From Neptunomonas antarctica (GTDB lineage Bacteria > Pseudomonadota > Gammaproteobacteria > Pseudomonadales > Balneatricaceae), in NCBI RefSeq assembly GCF_001305295.1, contig NZ_LJSI01000053.1, positions 372,001 through 436,000 of the forward strand: a stretch of 64,000 nt of DNA, read 5' to 3'. The notes beneath the pieces are model-generated. The model was given only the letters and a program-made list of their open reading frames with translations, was not told the DNA's origin and did not search any database. The position numbers and the translations under genes were made by a program. Within the stretch, counting starts at the first letter, position 1; every line of letters begins with the position of its first letter. Of this stretch, positions 26,532 through 34,518 are shown piece by piece.

Positions 26532-27632
26532 ATGAGACTGCTGAATATATTGAAAAATGACCGGGGTGGTCAGATCATGATGCTTGTGTTGCTGATCATG
26601 GCTATTCTGGTACCGATATTTAATCTGATGGTGCCGGAAAATCACCCGCTGCATGTACCCACGTACACCGTCACCTTGATGGGTAAATATCTGACGCTGG
26701 CATTACTCGCCGTTGCTGTCGATCTGGTGTGGGGCTATTTGGGCATACTCACCTTAGGCCACGGTGCATTTTTTGCGCTGGGTGGCTATGCGATGGGTAT
26801 GTACCTGATGCGCCAGATAGGCGACCGTGGCGTGTACGGTAATCCTGAACTTCCCGACTTTATGGTGTTTTTAGACTGGAAGGAATTGCCGTGGTTTTGG
26901 CAGGGCTTCGACCAGTTCTGGTTTGCCGCTATTATGATTATGCTAGTGCCGGGGCTGCTGGCGTTTATCTTTGGTTGGCTGGCGTTTCGTTCCCGCGTCT
27001 CGGGGGTGTATTTATCCATCATTACACAGGCCATGACCTACGCACTGATGCTGGCGTTCTATCGTAATGAGATGGGCTTTGGTGGGAATAACGGCCTGAC
27101 AGACTTTAAAGACCTGGTAGGTTTCTCACTACAGGAAGATACCACGCGCATTGCGCTGTTTGTTTTGTCTGCTGTGGCGTTAGCCATCGGTTATCTGATC
27201 TGCCGTTATCTGATGAATAGCCGCTTAGGGCGTGTCTGTATTGCCGTACGTGATTCCGAGTCACGTGCCCGCTTTATGGGTTATCGGGTCGAAAATGTAA
27301 AACTCTGGATTTTTGTTATCTCCGCCATGTTAGCGGGTGTCGCTGGTGCGCTGTATGTACCGCAAGTTGGCATCATCAATCCTAATGAATTCTCACCGAT
27401 TAATTCCATTGAAATCGTCGTCTGGGTCGCGGTCGGCGGTCGGGCAACCTTGTACGGTGCTGTGATTGGCGCACTACTGATTAATTATGCCAAAACCTAC
27501 TTTACGGCCGAACTGCCGGAAGTGTGGCTATTTGCACTGGGTGGCATTTTCGTACTCGTCACCCTGCTATTACCTAAAGGTGTGACCGGATTAATAGCGG
27601 GATTGAAACGCCATAAAGAGGTGCCAGCATGA
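26532..27632 (+). CDS. urtC: Urea ABC transporter permease UrtC
   Basis: LivM-type permease of 366 residues with about nine membrane helices. Landmarks: DLVWGYLGILTLGHGAFFALGGYAMGMYL, the EF-loop sequence RFMGYRVENVKLWIF and VVWVAVGGRATLYGAVIGALLINYAK. Pairs with UrtB to form the channel. Stop and urtD start overlap by 4 bases (ATGA). Confidence 0.95.
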   Translation: MRLLNILKNDRGGQIMMLVLLIMAILVPIFNLMVPENHPLHVPTYTVTLMGKYLTLALLAVAVDLVWGYLGILTLGHGAFFALGGYAMGMYLMRQIGDRGVYGNPELPDFMVFLDWKELPWFWQGFDQFWFAAIMIMLVPGLLAFIFGWLAFRSRVSGVYLSIITQAMTYALMLAFYRNEMGFGGNNGLTDFKDLVGFSLQEDTTRIALFVLSAVALAIGYLICRYLMNSRLGRVCIAVRDSESRARFMGYRVENVKLWIFVISAMLAGVAGALYVPQVGIINPNEFSPINSIEIVVWVAVGGRATLYGAVIGALLINYAKTYFTAELPEVWLFALGGIFVLVTLLLPKGVTGLIAGLKRHKEVPA

Positions 27633-28468
27633 GCATTATTTCAACCTTAGAGCAGATCACAGACCGGCATCATGTGTACCCGTTCTTGGTGCCGGCACAG
27701 GCACCCAAGCTGGACGTCTCTCATAATGTACTGCTCTATCTTGAAGATATTACGGTGAGTTTTGATGGCTTTAAAGCCATCAATAACCTGAATATGTATA
27801 TCAATGATGGCGAGTTGCGCTGCATTATCGGCCCCAATGGTGCCGGTAAGACCACCATGATGGATATCATCACCGGTAAAACTCAGCCTGATAGCGGTTC
27901 CGCCTGGTTTGGCCAGACAATCAATTTACTAGAAATGGATGAACCGGCGATCGCACAAGCGGGAATCGGCCGGAAGTTTCAAAAGCCTACTGTATTTGAA
28001 GAACTCAGCGTCTGGGAAAACCTCGAATTGGCGATGGCGGGTAACCGTAATGTATGGTCGATCCTCAATGCCCGTCTCAACAGCGAACAAAGTGCGATGT
28101 TGCTCGAGACTATTGAGTTGATTGGTTTGCAGGCCAACACACAAATGTTGGCGGGGCGTTTATCCCACGGACAAAAACAGTGGCTGGAGATTGGCATGCT
28201 GTTGATGCAAAAACCCCGTTTACTGCTGGTGGATGAACCTGTCGCCGGTATGACGCATCAGGAGATGGACCGCACTGCTGAGTTGTTAATCTCGCTGGCG
28301 GGTCGCCATTCCGTTGTCGTGGTTGAGCATGATATGGATTTTGTACGTAATCTGGCAGGTAAAGATCGTACCGTCACCGTGCTGCATCAGGGGAGCGTTC
28401 TATCCGAAGGAACGATGAGTAAAGTGCAGCAAGACCCAAAAGTGGTCGAAGTTTATCTGGGAGAGTAA
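27629..28468 (+). CDS. urtD: Urea ABC transporter ATPase UrtD
   Basis: LivG-type ATPase, 279 residues: Walker A GPNGAGKTT (~73), signature LSHGQKQWLE, Walker B LLLVDEPVAGM, switch VVEHDMDFVR. The N-terminal 35 residues extend beyond the paralogue at 37738. LSHGQ replacing LSGGQ is usual for UrtD. Translationally coupled to urtC. Confidence 0.95.
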   Translation: MSIISTLEQITDRHHVYPFLVPAQAPKLDVSHNVLLYLEDITVSFDGFKAINNLNMYINDGELRCIIGPNGAGKTTMMDIITGKTQPDSGSAWFGQTINLLEMDEPAIAQAGIGRKFQKPTVFEELSVWENLELAMAGNRNVWSILNARLNSEQSAMLLETIELIGLQANTQMLAGRLSHGQKQWLEIGMLLMQKPRLLLVDEPVAGMTHQEMDRTAELLISLAGRHSVVVVEHDMDFVRNLAGKDRTVTVLHQGSVLSEGTMSKVQQDPKVVEVYLGE

Positions 28469-28471
28469 TTG

Positions 28472-29167
28472 ATGCTGAAAATTGAAGGCTTAAATCAGTT
28501 TTATGGCCAAAGTCATACCCTCTGGGATGTTGATCTGCATGTGCAGGAGGGGCAATGTACCGTTCTGATGGGGCGTAATGGTGTGGGTAAGACCACCTTG
28601 CTGCAATGTATTATGGGGCATCAGGCCGTTAAAAGCGGCAGCATGATGCTGGACGGAGCAGATCTGCTAAAAGCTTCAGTCGAGCAGCGTCCACGGATGG
28701 GTATTGGTTATGTACCACAAGGGCGACAAATATTTCCGCTCCTTAGTGTCGAAGAAAATCTACAAATAGGGTTGCCCGTCAGAGCCCGTAATGACCGTAA
28801 AATCCCCGACTACATATTTGATCTTTTTCCGGTGTTGGCTGAAATGATGCACCGCCGGGGTGGTGATCTGTCGGGCGGGCAGCAGCAACAGTTAGCGATA
28901 GGGCGTGCATTGGTGGTTAATCCTAAGTTGTTAATTCTGGATGAACCCACCGAAGGTATCCAGCCTAATGTGGTGACCGAAATAGGCGATATTATTTGTA
29001 AGCTGAACCGTGAAATGGGGCTTACTGTGCTGCTGGTCGAACAAAAACTACCCTTTGCGCGTAAAGTTGGTGATCATTTTTGTCTGCTTGATCGGGGCCG
29101 CAATGTTGCCGGTGGTGAGATAGCTACATTGGACGACGAGCTGGTCAAAAAGTACCTGACCGTATGA
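28472..29167 (+). CDS. urtE: Urea ABC transporter ATPase UrtE
   Basis: LivF-type ATPase, 231 residues: Walker A GRNGVGKTT, PQGRQIFPLLSVEENL, signature LSGGQQQQLAIGRALV, Walker B LLILDEPTEGIQP, switch LLVEQKL. I use the ATG at 28472, with a GGGAGAG site before it; the TTG immediately upstream is a poorer start. It overlaps ureD by ATGA, which ties urea import to urease maturation. Confidence 0.95.
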   Translation: MLKIEGLNQFYGQSHTLWDVDLHVQEGQCTVLMGRNGVGKTTLLQCIMGHQAVKSGSMMLDGADLLKASVEQRPRMGIGYVPQGRQIFPLLSVEENLQIGLPVRARNDRKIPDYIFDLFPVLAEMMHRRGGDLSGGQQQQLAIGRALVVNPKLLILDEPTEGIQPNVVTEIGDIICKLNREMGLTVLLVEQKLPFARKVGDHFCLLDRGRNVAGGEIATLDDELVKKYLTV

Positions 29168-30042
29168 ACGCGCCAGTTAGCAATCCGTCAGTTCAAAATC
29201 AGCAGGCCGAAAATCAGCCTCCTTCCGGCACTGGCTGGAAAGCGCAGCTACAGCTGGGTTACCGCTTTCGACAGGACAAAACGCGTTTAGTCGAACGGCT
29301 GCAGCGCGGTCCGTTAGCGGTTCAACGCTCTCTCTATCCCGAAGGCAGCCCTTGCCATACGTACATACTGCATCCTCCGGGTGGCGTTGTCGGTGGCGAT
29401 CAACTGGATATCCGGGTACGAACGCACAGCGGCTCACACGCGTTGCTTACCACACCGGGGGCGACCAAATATTATCGATCAGATGAAAAAATGGCGTATC
29501 AGCAGCAGACGTTAACGGTCGAAAAAGACAGTATTCTGGAGTGGTTTCCACAAGAAAATATCTGTTTCCCCGGTGCGCATGCACAAATTCACAGCGATAT
29601 TTATCTGGAGCAGGGAAGCCGCTTTATCGGCTGGGAGTTGCAGTGTCTGGGTCGGCCCGCGATACAGGAAGCTTTTACACATGGCAGTATTGATGCCAGA
29701 ACCCGTGTCTATATCGACGGAGAGATCACCCTGATAGACCGCATGAGCACTCAGGGTAACGGGCTTATTAACAGTGCGGCAGGGTTACGTGGTTACGCCA
29801 TGAATGCCACCCTGATTGCGGGTGTTATCGATGCCGACTCGCTTGAGCTGGTACGTTCTATATTGGAAACATTTGATCCACAATTGCCGGTAGGAGCGAC
29901 CTGGGTGGATAATCTGCTGGTGGTGCGGATGCTCGGTAACAACACCGAAGATATCCAGAAAGTCTTGATACCGGTCTGGAAAGCCTTGCGTCAACACTGG
30001 CTGAAAATCCCCGCGTGCTCGCCGAGGATATGGGCCACCTGA
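29164..30042 (+). CDS. ureD: Urease accessory protein UreD (UreH)
   Basis: Scaffold of the UreDFG complex that helps insert nickel into urease. The 292 residues include the conserved GPLAVQRSLYPEG, HPPGGVVGGDQLDI, TTPGATKYYRS and WFPQENICFPGA segments. The first ~20 residues are a Gln/Asn/Ser-rich extension. It closes the urt operon and lies about 21 kb from ureABCEFG (50925-55386), so the urease genes are split into two transcription units. Confidence 0.93.
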   Translation: MNAPVSNPSVQNQQAENQPPSGTGWKAQLQLGYRFRQDKTRLVERLQRGPLAVQRSLYPEGSPCHTYILHPPGGVVGGDQLDIRVRTHSGSHALLTTPGATKYYRSDEKMAYQQQTLTVEKDSILEWFPQENICFPGAHAQIHSDIYLEQGSRFIGWELQCLGRPAIQEAFTHGSIDARTRVYIDGEITLIDRMSTQGNGLINSAAGLRGYAMNATLIAGVIDADSLELVRSILETFDPQLPVGATWVDNLLVVRMLGNNTEDIQKVLIPVWKALRQHWLKIPACSPRIWAT

Positions 30043-30053
30043 TCCTCGGTAAT

Positions 30054-30081
30054 AAAACGCCTCTTATTAAGCGGTGTTTTT
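30054..30081. terminator. Bidirectional terminator between ureD and the sulfur operon
   Basis: AAAACGCC / GGTGTTTT with an 11-base loop; the minus-strand stop codon of the last sulfur-operon gene lies in the loop. A second inverted repeat CCGAGGA / TCCTCGG (30022-30049) overlaps the end of ureD. Confidence 0.6.
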
Positions 30082-30504
30082 AGTATGCGCAAGTGCCCAG
30101 CGGGATGCAAAAGTACCCACCACAAAAGCGATAAACACAATCAGAATATCACGGTCAATAAAGCTCAGTGAGGTAATTATCGGGCCTGGGCAATAGCCGG
30201 CCAGACCCCAGCCGATGCCGAACAGTATGCCGCCGATGATGATTCTTTTGTCGATCTCTACCTTCAAGGGCAGACGGAAAAATTCTGCCAGCAACGGCCG
30301 CTGACGCTTAAGAATGAATGGCGTTATGAGTGCGTTGACTGCCAGGCCTCCCGCCATAACAAAAGCCAGCGATGGGTCCCAGTTTCCAAAGATATCAAGG
30401 AAATTCAACACTTTGGCAGGATCGATCATTTGCGACACCGCCAACCCAAGACCCAGCAGAGTACCGGCTGCCAGTGCGGTTAACAGGCGAAACAGGTTTG
30501 ACAT
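30067..30504 (-). CDS. YeeE/YedE-family membrane protein, second half-transporter
   Basis: 145 residues, about four membrane helices. AGTLLGLGLAVSQMIDPAKVLNFLDIFG and GIGWGLAGYCPGP are the family signatures; the cysteine in GYCPGP is the sulfur-handling residue known from YeeE-type thiosulfate channels. The start at 30504 shares its A with the stop of the preceding half-transporter gene (TAATG). Together the two small proteins equal one full-length YeeE/YedE, as in PmpA/PmpB pairs. Likely role: moving a sulfur species across the inner membrane. Confidence 0.85.
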   Translation of the reverse strand: MSNLFRLLTALAAGTLLGLGLAVSQMIDPAKVLNFLDIFGNWDPSLAFVMAGGLAVNALITPFILKRQRPLLAEFFRLPLKVEIDKRIIIGGILFGIGWGLAGYCPGPIITSLSFIDRDILIVFIAFVVGTFASRWALAHTKNTA

Positions 30505-30947
30505 TAGGCAACTCCCGACAGATGACGTACGACATAGACAGTGACCACTGCACTTCCCATAAAGCATAGCGTGGCAACTAAGGAACGTGGGCTGCGCCGC
30601 GCCAGGCCGCAGATGCCATGGCCGCTGGTGCAGCCGGTACCTATCTGGGTGCCGATCCCGACCAGGAGGCCACCGATGATTAGCAGCGGTGTATCGACGA
30701 TCGCCCGGATATGCCCGACCCCGACGCCGAACCCCATCCACTGGTAGATAAAGCCGCCGAGTACCAGCCCCAGAACAAACATCAGCCGCCAGCTAATATC
30801 GTTCTTGTCTTCGGGGTATATGATACCGCCAGCGATGCCGGAAATACCGGCTACGCGGCCCTGAGCCAGCAGCAGGAAAGCAGCTGCCAGACCGATCAGG
30901 GATCCGCCCAACAGAGCTGGCAGCGGGGTGAAATTAATAATTGTCAT
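30504..30947 (-). CDS. YeeE/YedE-family membrane protein, first half-transporter
   Basis: 147 residues with four to five helices. GTQIGTGCTSGHGICGLARRS is the hallmark cysteine loop (two cysteines). The ATG at 30947 was chosen; a longer version begins in the leader with no ribosome site. It forms a pair with the next gene and belongs to the operon headed by the persulfide dioxygenase-like gene, although a 193-base gap lies before it. Confidence 0.85.
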   Translation of the reverse strand: MTIINFTPLPALLGGSLIGLAAAFLLLAQGRVAGISGIAGGIIYPEDKNDISWRLMFVLGLVLGGFIYQWMGFGVGVGHIRAIVDTPLLIIGGLLVGIGTQIGTGCTSGHGICGLARRSPRSLVATLCFMGSAVVTVYVVRHLSGVA

Positions 30948-31140
30948 AAAAGGGTACCTGTTAAAATAATAGAGCCTGATAAGGCTCGCCAATTATTCGC
31001 TGTTAGCGCGTAATCAAGTCACTTTGCTGTTGTGGGTTCGAGGGCCGGATTAAAGGTCGTGAGGCGATAGTCCGGTAACCATTCCGGCATGGGAGGACTC
31101 GTTTGATGTTAACTCTGATCTCTTGAGTCGCTCGTCAGAT
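30948..31140 (-). other. Gap inside the sulfur operon
   Basis: 193 bases without a recognised gene. It holds a small hairpin GAGCC / GGCTC (30972-30987) just before the half-transporter gene and a 23-codon reading frame (31019-31090, minus) lacking a ribosome site. A separate promoter for the transporter pair is possible, but I cannot point to one. Confidence 0.35.
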
Positions 31141-31563
31141 TTAGCGTTTGATTAAGGCGTCATGTTGATCCGATAAATCATGCCCGGCCGCATGTGCTGC
31201 CTGCAGAAGAGGGCCAATATCACAATCTGCTTTTTGTGCCTGAGTATGCGCCCAAAGGGATATTGCACGGCGGCCAGTGCGGCAGAAAGCAAGAATAGGT
31301 GTCGGCAGCGTTTCTATCGCGTGTCCGAATGCTTCAATAGCATCGGGTGTGTATTCGCCTGGAGTTACCGGGATTTCACACCATTCCAGACCTGCCTCTT
31401 CAGCGGCTTTGCGCAGAGCAGCATCATCAGAATGATCCTCAGCTTCACCCGGCTGGCGGTTGCAGATAATAGAGAGAAAGCCATTCGCTTTGACCTCCGC
31501 CATGTCAGCAGGGTAGATCGCATGGCAGATACTAAATCCGGGTTCTAGTTGTTTGATTTCCAT
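31141..31563 (-). CDS. DUF442/TIGR01244-type sulfur-transferase-associated phosphatase-like protein
   Basis: 140 residues with a dual-specificity-phosphatase-like fold. The active-site loop is LAFCRTGRRAISLW (Cys-X5-Arg type) near residue 90-100. The family is often fused to or encoded beside ETHE1-type metallo-beta-lactamase proteins (Blh) in sulfide-response operons; proposed to act as a sulfur transferase, but the chemistry is not settled. It lies 15 bases downstream of that partner here. Confidence 0.85.
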   Translation of the reverse strand: MEIKQLEPGFSICHAIYPADMAEVKANGFLSIICNRQPGEAEDHSDDAALRKAAEEAGLEWCEIPVTPGEYTPDAIEAFGHAIETLPTPILAFCRTGRRAISLWAHTQAQKADCDIGPLLQAAHAAGHDLSDQHDALIKR

Positions 31564-31578
31564 ATAACACCTCAGGGG

Positions 31579-32466
31579 TTAAAATAAATTGATAGGTACT
31601 TTAAGATAAATCTGGCCGTTTTTTTCAGGCGCAGGCATGTCGCCGCCGCGCATGTTGACCTGTACCGCCGGTAGAATCAGTGCCGGCATATTCAGGGTGG
31701 CATCGCGTGCCGTTCGCATCTGGACAAACTCGTCTTCGCTGATACCTTCGTGTACATGTATGTTGTGTTGGCGCTGCTCACTTATCGATGTCTGATGTTC
31801 GAAAGACTCACGGCCGGGTGCCTTGTAATCATGACAGAGGAACAGACGAGTGCTCTCCGGCAGGCTAAGAACCTTCTGAATAGAGTGGTAAAGTATTTTG
31901 GCGTCGCCGCCGGGGAAGTCACAGCGCGCTGTGCCGTAATCAGGCATAAACAAGGTATCACCGACAAAGGCCGCATCACCGATCACATAGGTCAGACAGG
32001 CAGGTGTATGCCCCGGAGTGTGCAGCACAGTGCCCTCTAACTGGCCAATACTGAAATGATCATTACCTTCAAACAAGCGGTCAAACTGACTGCCATCGTG
32101 GGCAAATTCAGTGCCGGCATTAAAGGCTTTGCCGAAGGTTTCCTGCACCAGAACTATGTTGGCGCCTATACCGGTTTTACCGCCGAGTTGCGCCTGTAAA
32201 TAAGGTGCGGCAGAAAGATGATCGGCGTGAACATGGGTTTCCATAATCCACTTGACCTGAAGCTGTTCTGATCTTATAAAATCGATGATCTGGTTGGCTG
32301 AGCGTACATCGGTACGACCACTGGCATAGTCAAAATCCAGTACCGAATCGATAATCGCGCAGGCATCAGACAGCGGATCACGGATCACATAACTAAAGGT
32401 GTTGGTCGGCTCGTCAAAAAAGGCCGTAACCTGAGGGGTGACCGGGTTTCCTTTCTTATCACTCAC
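31579..32466 (-). CDS. MBL-fold persulfide dioxygenase-like protein (Blh/ETHE1 type)
   Basis: 295 residues. Metal-binding motif THVHADHLSAAPYL (~75-85), HTPGHTPACLTYV (~150), GDTLFMPDYGTARCDFPGGD (~170) and LCHDY (~210) form the mononuclear iron site of ETHE1-like enzymes, which oxidise glutathione persulfide to sulfite. GTG start at 32466 with AGGAGA upstream. First gene of a minus-strand operon with the DUF442 protein and the YeeE pair, the gene set of BigR-regulated sulfide detoxification operons; no ArsR-type bigR gene is in the window. Confidence 0.9.
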   Translation of the reverse strand: MSDKKGNPVTPQVTAFFDEPTNTFSYVIRDPLSDACAIIDSVLDFDYASGRTDVRSANQIIDFIRSEQLQVKWIMETHVHADHLSAAPYLQAQLGGKTGIGANIVLVQETFGKAFNAGTEFAHDGSQFDRLFEGNDHFSIGQLEGTVLHTPGHTPACLTYVIGDAAFVGDTLFMPDYGTARCDFPGGDAKILYHSIQKVLSLPESTRLFLCHDYKAPGRESFEHQTSISEQRQHNIHVHEGISEDEFVQMRTARDATLNMPALILPAVQVNMRGGDMPAPEKNGQIYLKVPINLF

Positions 32467-33000
32467 GGCTAATCTCCTGTTACAAACATACCGCTACCCT
32501 TGGCAGGGTAACGGTATGTTGTTGTCGACTAAATTAATCAGTCTCTAAATTACAGTTTTCTCTATATTTTCGATAATATTACTGTGCTTGTCTGTTTAGC
32601 GATATCTAATTTAGCAAATTCTAAAATATATGTTATAAGTATATTTCAATCAGATCTATAGATTTTTTCTATTGGAGCTGACTATCTCAATATTTTGGAG
32701 GGTATTCTCTTCTTCGTGCAAAATTACATTAAAATTTTAAGGTAATTTTAAGTACCTCACTCATTTCAAAGCCCCCACATTAAACTAATATATGTATAAC
32801 GCCTATCTATGTTGGTCGTACTACGCTTGTCAGATAGAGCAAAGTAATGTTTTTAATCTCGCAAAGGTTTTTATGATTTTTTTCAGATGTTACAACGGAC
32901 TAGCTAAGGCTGGGGTCGACCACTCGCATTGCTTTACCACCAATAAAGCTTATCCTTGGCGCAGTAACCACGGAGTGGTCAATAGTAGTATGGAGCGCTG
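32467..33000. promoter_or_regulatory. Divergent control region: sulfur operon / WYL regulator
   Basis: 534 bases, very AT-rich, without a convincing gene. It contains the TTAG-N6-CTAA box at 32610-32625 and a second inverted repeat AAATATA-N9-TATATTT at 32624-32646 touching it. The last ~60 bases before the WYL gene are repeated upstream of its damaged copy at 34519. One short reading frame (32792-33001) is not coding in appearance. Confidence 0.5.
32610..32625 (-). promoter_or_regulatory. TTAG-N6-CTAA box, sulfur operon
   Basis: TTTAG-CAAATT-CTAAA, about 145 bases upstream of the persulfide dioxygenase-like start. Reads TTAGAATTTGCTAA on the minus strand, close to the boxes at 34361 and 58075. 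An AT-rich palindrome of this kind is consistent with an ArsR-family (BigR-like) operator. Confidence 0.45.
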
Positions 33001-33846
33001 ATGAATAATCTCAAAGAGCCTGGCTTTATAGAAGGCGGGCGGTTTCGCATTATCGAAGTATTTATACTGTGGGAAGGCCGGGTCAACACAAAGAATCTGC
33101 AAAATATACTGGAAATAAGCCGTCAGACTGCTTCATATATTCTGCAACAATATCAAAAGCATTATCCAGAAAATCTACAATACAGTGCTTCATTGAAAGG
33201 TTATGTGCCTACAGCAGTTTTCGCACCCTGCCATTCGCAAGGGAGAATTGATGAATATGCTCACATACTTTCTCAAAGCCAGCACCCGGAAGATGTATCA
33301 CTCGTTGAGACAGGTTTTACCCATCTGGATGCTCCGCTACGCAAAATATCACCCGCGCTGGTGCAACCTGTCATTCGAGCAATCCGCAATAAATTAAGGA
33401 TAAATGTTGGATACACTTCAATTGCCCATCCCGAATATGAAAGCCGAATCATAGAACCCCACAGCCTTGTATTTGAAGGCATGTGCTGGCGCGTACGCGC
33501 CTATTGTGAAAAGCATCAAGGCTATCGAGATTTCGTGCTATTACGTTTTAATGGTGAGTACACTTTCGAAGGCCCCGCAACCCATTTCGCCGCACAAGAC
33601 GAGCTCTGGAACACCTGGCTAGACCTCATTATCGAGCCTGATCCACGCTTTAGGCCCGAACTGCGTCGTATGATCGAAATAGACCACCAGATGGAAAATG
33701 GCCAGAGAATCATACCGGTAAGAGCCGCGCTGCTTATGTATCTCAGGCAAAAATTACGTCTGGACCACTACCAGATCACACCTGAAATGCAGCAAATCAT
33801 CACTAATCCCGAATGCCTGAAAAAAATCACACCTTACATGTCTTAA
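33001..33846 (+). CDS. WYL-domain transcriptional regulator, CapW/BrxR-like
   Basis: 281 residues in three parts: an N-terminal winged helix (~10-55; RFRIIEVFILWEGRV then ISRQTASYILQQYQ), a central WYL-type domain (~115-200; RIIEPHSLVFEGMCWRVRAYCE with FRDFVLLRF-like ending), and a C-terminal WCX-like part (~210-281). The arrangement and the WEGR / LQYSASLKGYVPT segments resemble CapW and BrxR, repressors that control CBASS and BREX phage-defence loci. No defence genes sit beside it here. A GGAG site lies 5 bases before the ATG. Strong palindrome follows. Confidence 0.7.
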   Translation: MNNLKEPGFIEGGRFRIIEVFILWEGRVNTKNLQNILEISRQTASYILQQYQKHYPENLQYSASLKGYVPTAVFAPCHSQGRIDEYAHILSQSQHPEDVSLVETGFTHLDAPLRKISPALVQPVIRAIRNKLRINVGYTSIAHPEYESRIIEPHSLVFEGMCWRVRAYCEKHQGYRDFVLLRFNGEYTFEGPATHFAAQDELWNTWLDLIIEPDPRFRPELRRMIEIDHQMENGQRIIPVRAALLMYLRQKLRLDHYQITPEMQQIITNPECLKKITPYMS

Positions 33847-33868
33847 AATTTGAGGTGTTTTAATGCAT

Positions 33869-33896
33869 AGCATTCCCCGTAATCACGGGGAATGCT
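33869..33896. terminator. Palindromic hairpin after the WYL gene
   Basis: AGCATTCCCCGT, loop AATC, ACGGGGAATGCT: perfect 12-bp stem between converging genes. No long T-run follows on either strand, so termination is likely but not certain. Confidence 0.55.
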
Positions 33897-33941
33897 GGTT
33901 AAAAGGTGGCAGGCTCTGAATCGTTTTTTCTATTGATGATA

Positions 33942-34289
33942 TTAATCGCCATTATTCAGTGGCGACTCCTTCTCATGAAGCGACACCTGAAGCGCCTGGT
34001 TTACTGCTTCGACCGGATCGCTCATCTCGGTGAGTAGCGCTTGAATTCCTTTTCTCTTTAATCGCTGAGTGAGGCCGCTACCCATACCGGCCGTAATGAG
34101 AACATCGATGTCATCCAGAGGATGTTCAGCATTAGGATTGCTTTCTCGAAAGCATTGCTCTTTGGGTAACTCTAACAACTGCTTGCTCAGGATCTGGTTT
34201 TCTTTAACGGTGAATATCCAGAATTTTCGACAGACGCCTGCATGTTCAGTGACCGTTTTGCGATTCTGGCTGGTAACGGCAATTTTCAT
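33942..34289 (-). CDS. NifX/NifB-C-like cofactor-binding domain protein
   Basis: 115 residues spanning a single dinitrogenase iron-molybdenum cofactor biosynthesis domain: MKIAVTSQNRKTVTEHAG at the start, then DDIDVLITAGMGSGLTQRLKRKGI. Such stand-alone domains bind metal-sulfur clusters; many occur outside nitrogen fixation, and no nif gene is present here. It keeps two cysteines (VCRKFW, KEQCF). The gene is preceded by a perfect AATATTAGA / TCTAATATT operator-like palindrome and lies between the two WYL gene copies. Confidence 0.8.
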   Translation of the reverse strand: MKIAVTSQNRKTVTEHAGVCRKFWIFTVKENQILSKQLLELPKEQCFRESNPNAEHPLDDIDVLITAGMGSGLTQRLKRKGIQALLTEMSDPVEAVNQALQVSLHEKESPLNNGD

Positions 34290-34518
34290 GACTTAGCCTC
34301 TTTCCAGGTGTTGACTGATTTTTCGTTGTGCAACATAACGTGGGTTTATTATAGCCTTGTAATATTAGAATAATCTAATATTTAAACACAGGAAAAAAAA
34401 GACGGGTGTGGATGGGCTACCTGATGCAGTTGCTTTCTGTTCAATAGCGCTTATGCTTACTCCGCAACTTTGTTGTGAAACACCGCTACGGAATAGCTAA
34501 TAGCAGTATGGAGTGCTG
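34290..34518. promoter_or_regulatory. Divergent region: NifX-like gene / WYL copy
   Basis: 229 bases. Besides the palindrome at 34361, the last ~60 bases (GCTTATGCTTACTCC onward) match the region just upstream of the intact WYL gene at about 32947-33000, so the duplication included the promoter-proximal segment. Confidence 0.5.
34361..34382 (-). promoter_or_regulatory. TTAG-N6-CTAA box, NifX-like gene
   Basis: AATATTAGA, ATAA, TCTAATATT: perfect 9-bp arms, about 72 bases upstream of the NifX-like start. No T-run, so an operator rather than a terminator. The core TTAGAATAATCTAA differs at one base from the box at 58075. Confidence 0.55.

Noticed and set aside
31019-31090. 23-codon reading frame within the sulfur operon
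   Set aside because: No Shine-Dalgarno sequence and no conserved feature.
34361-34382. Palindrome as a terminator
   Set aside because: No T-run; it sits upstream of a start and resembles two other upstream boxes.
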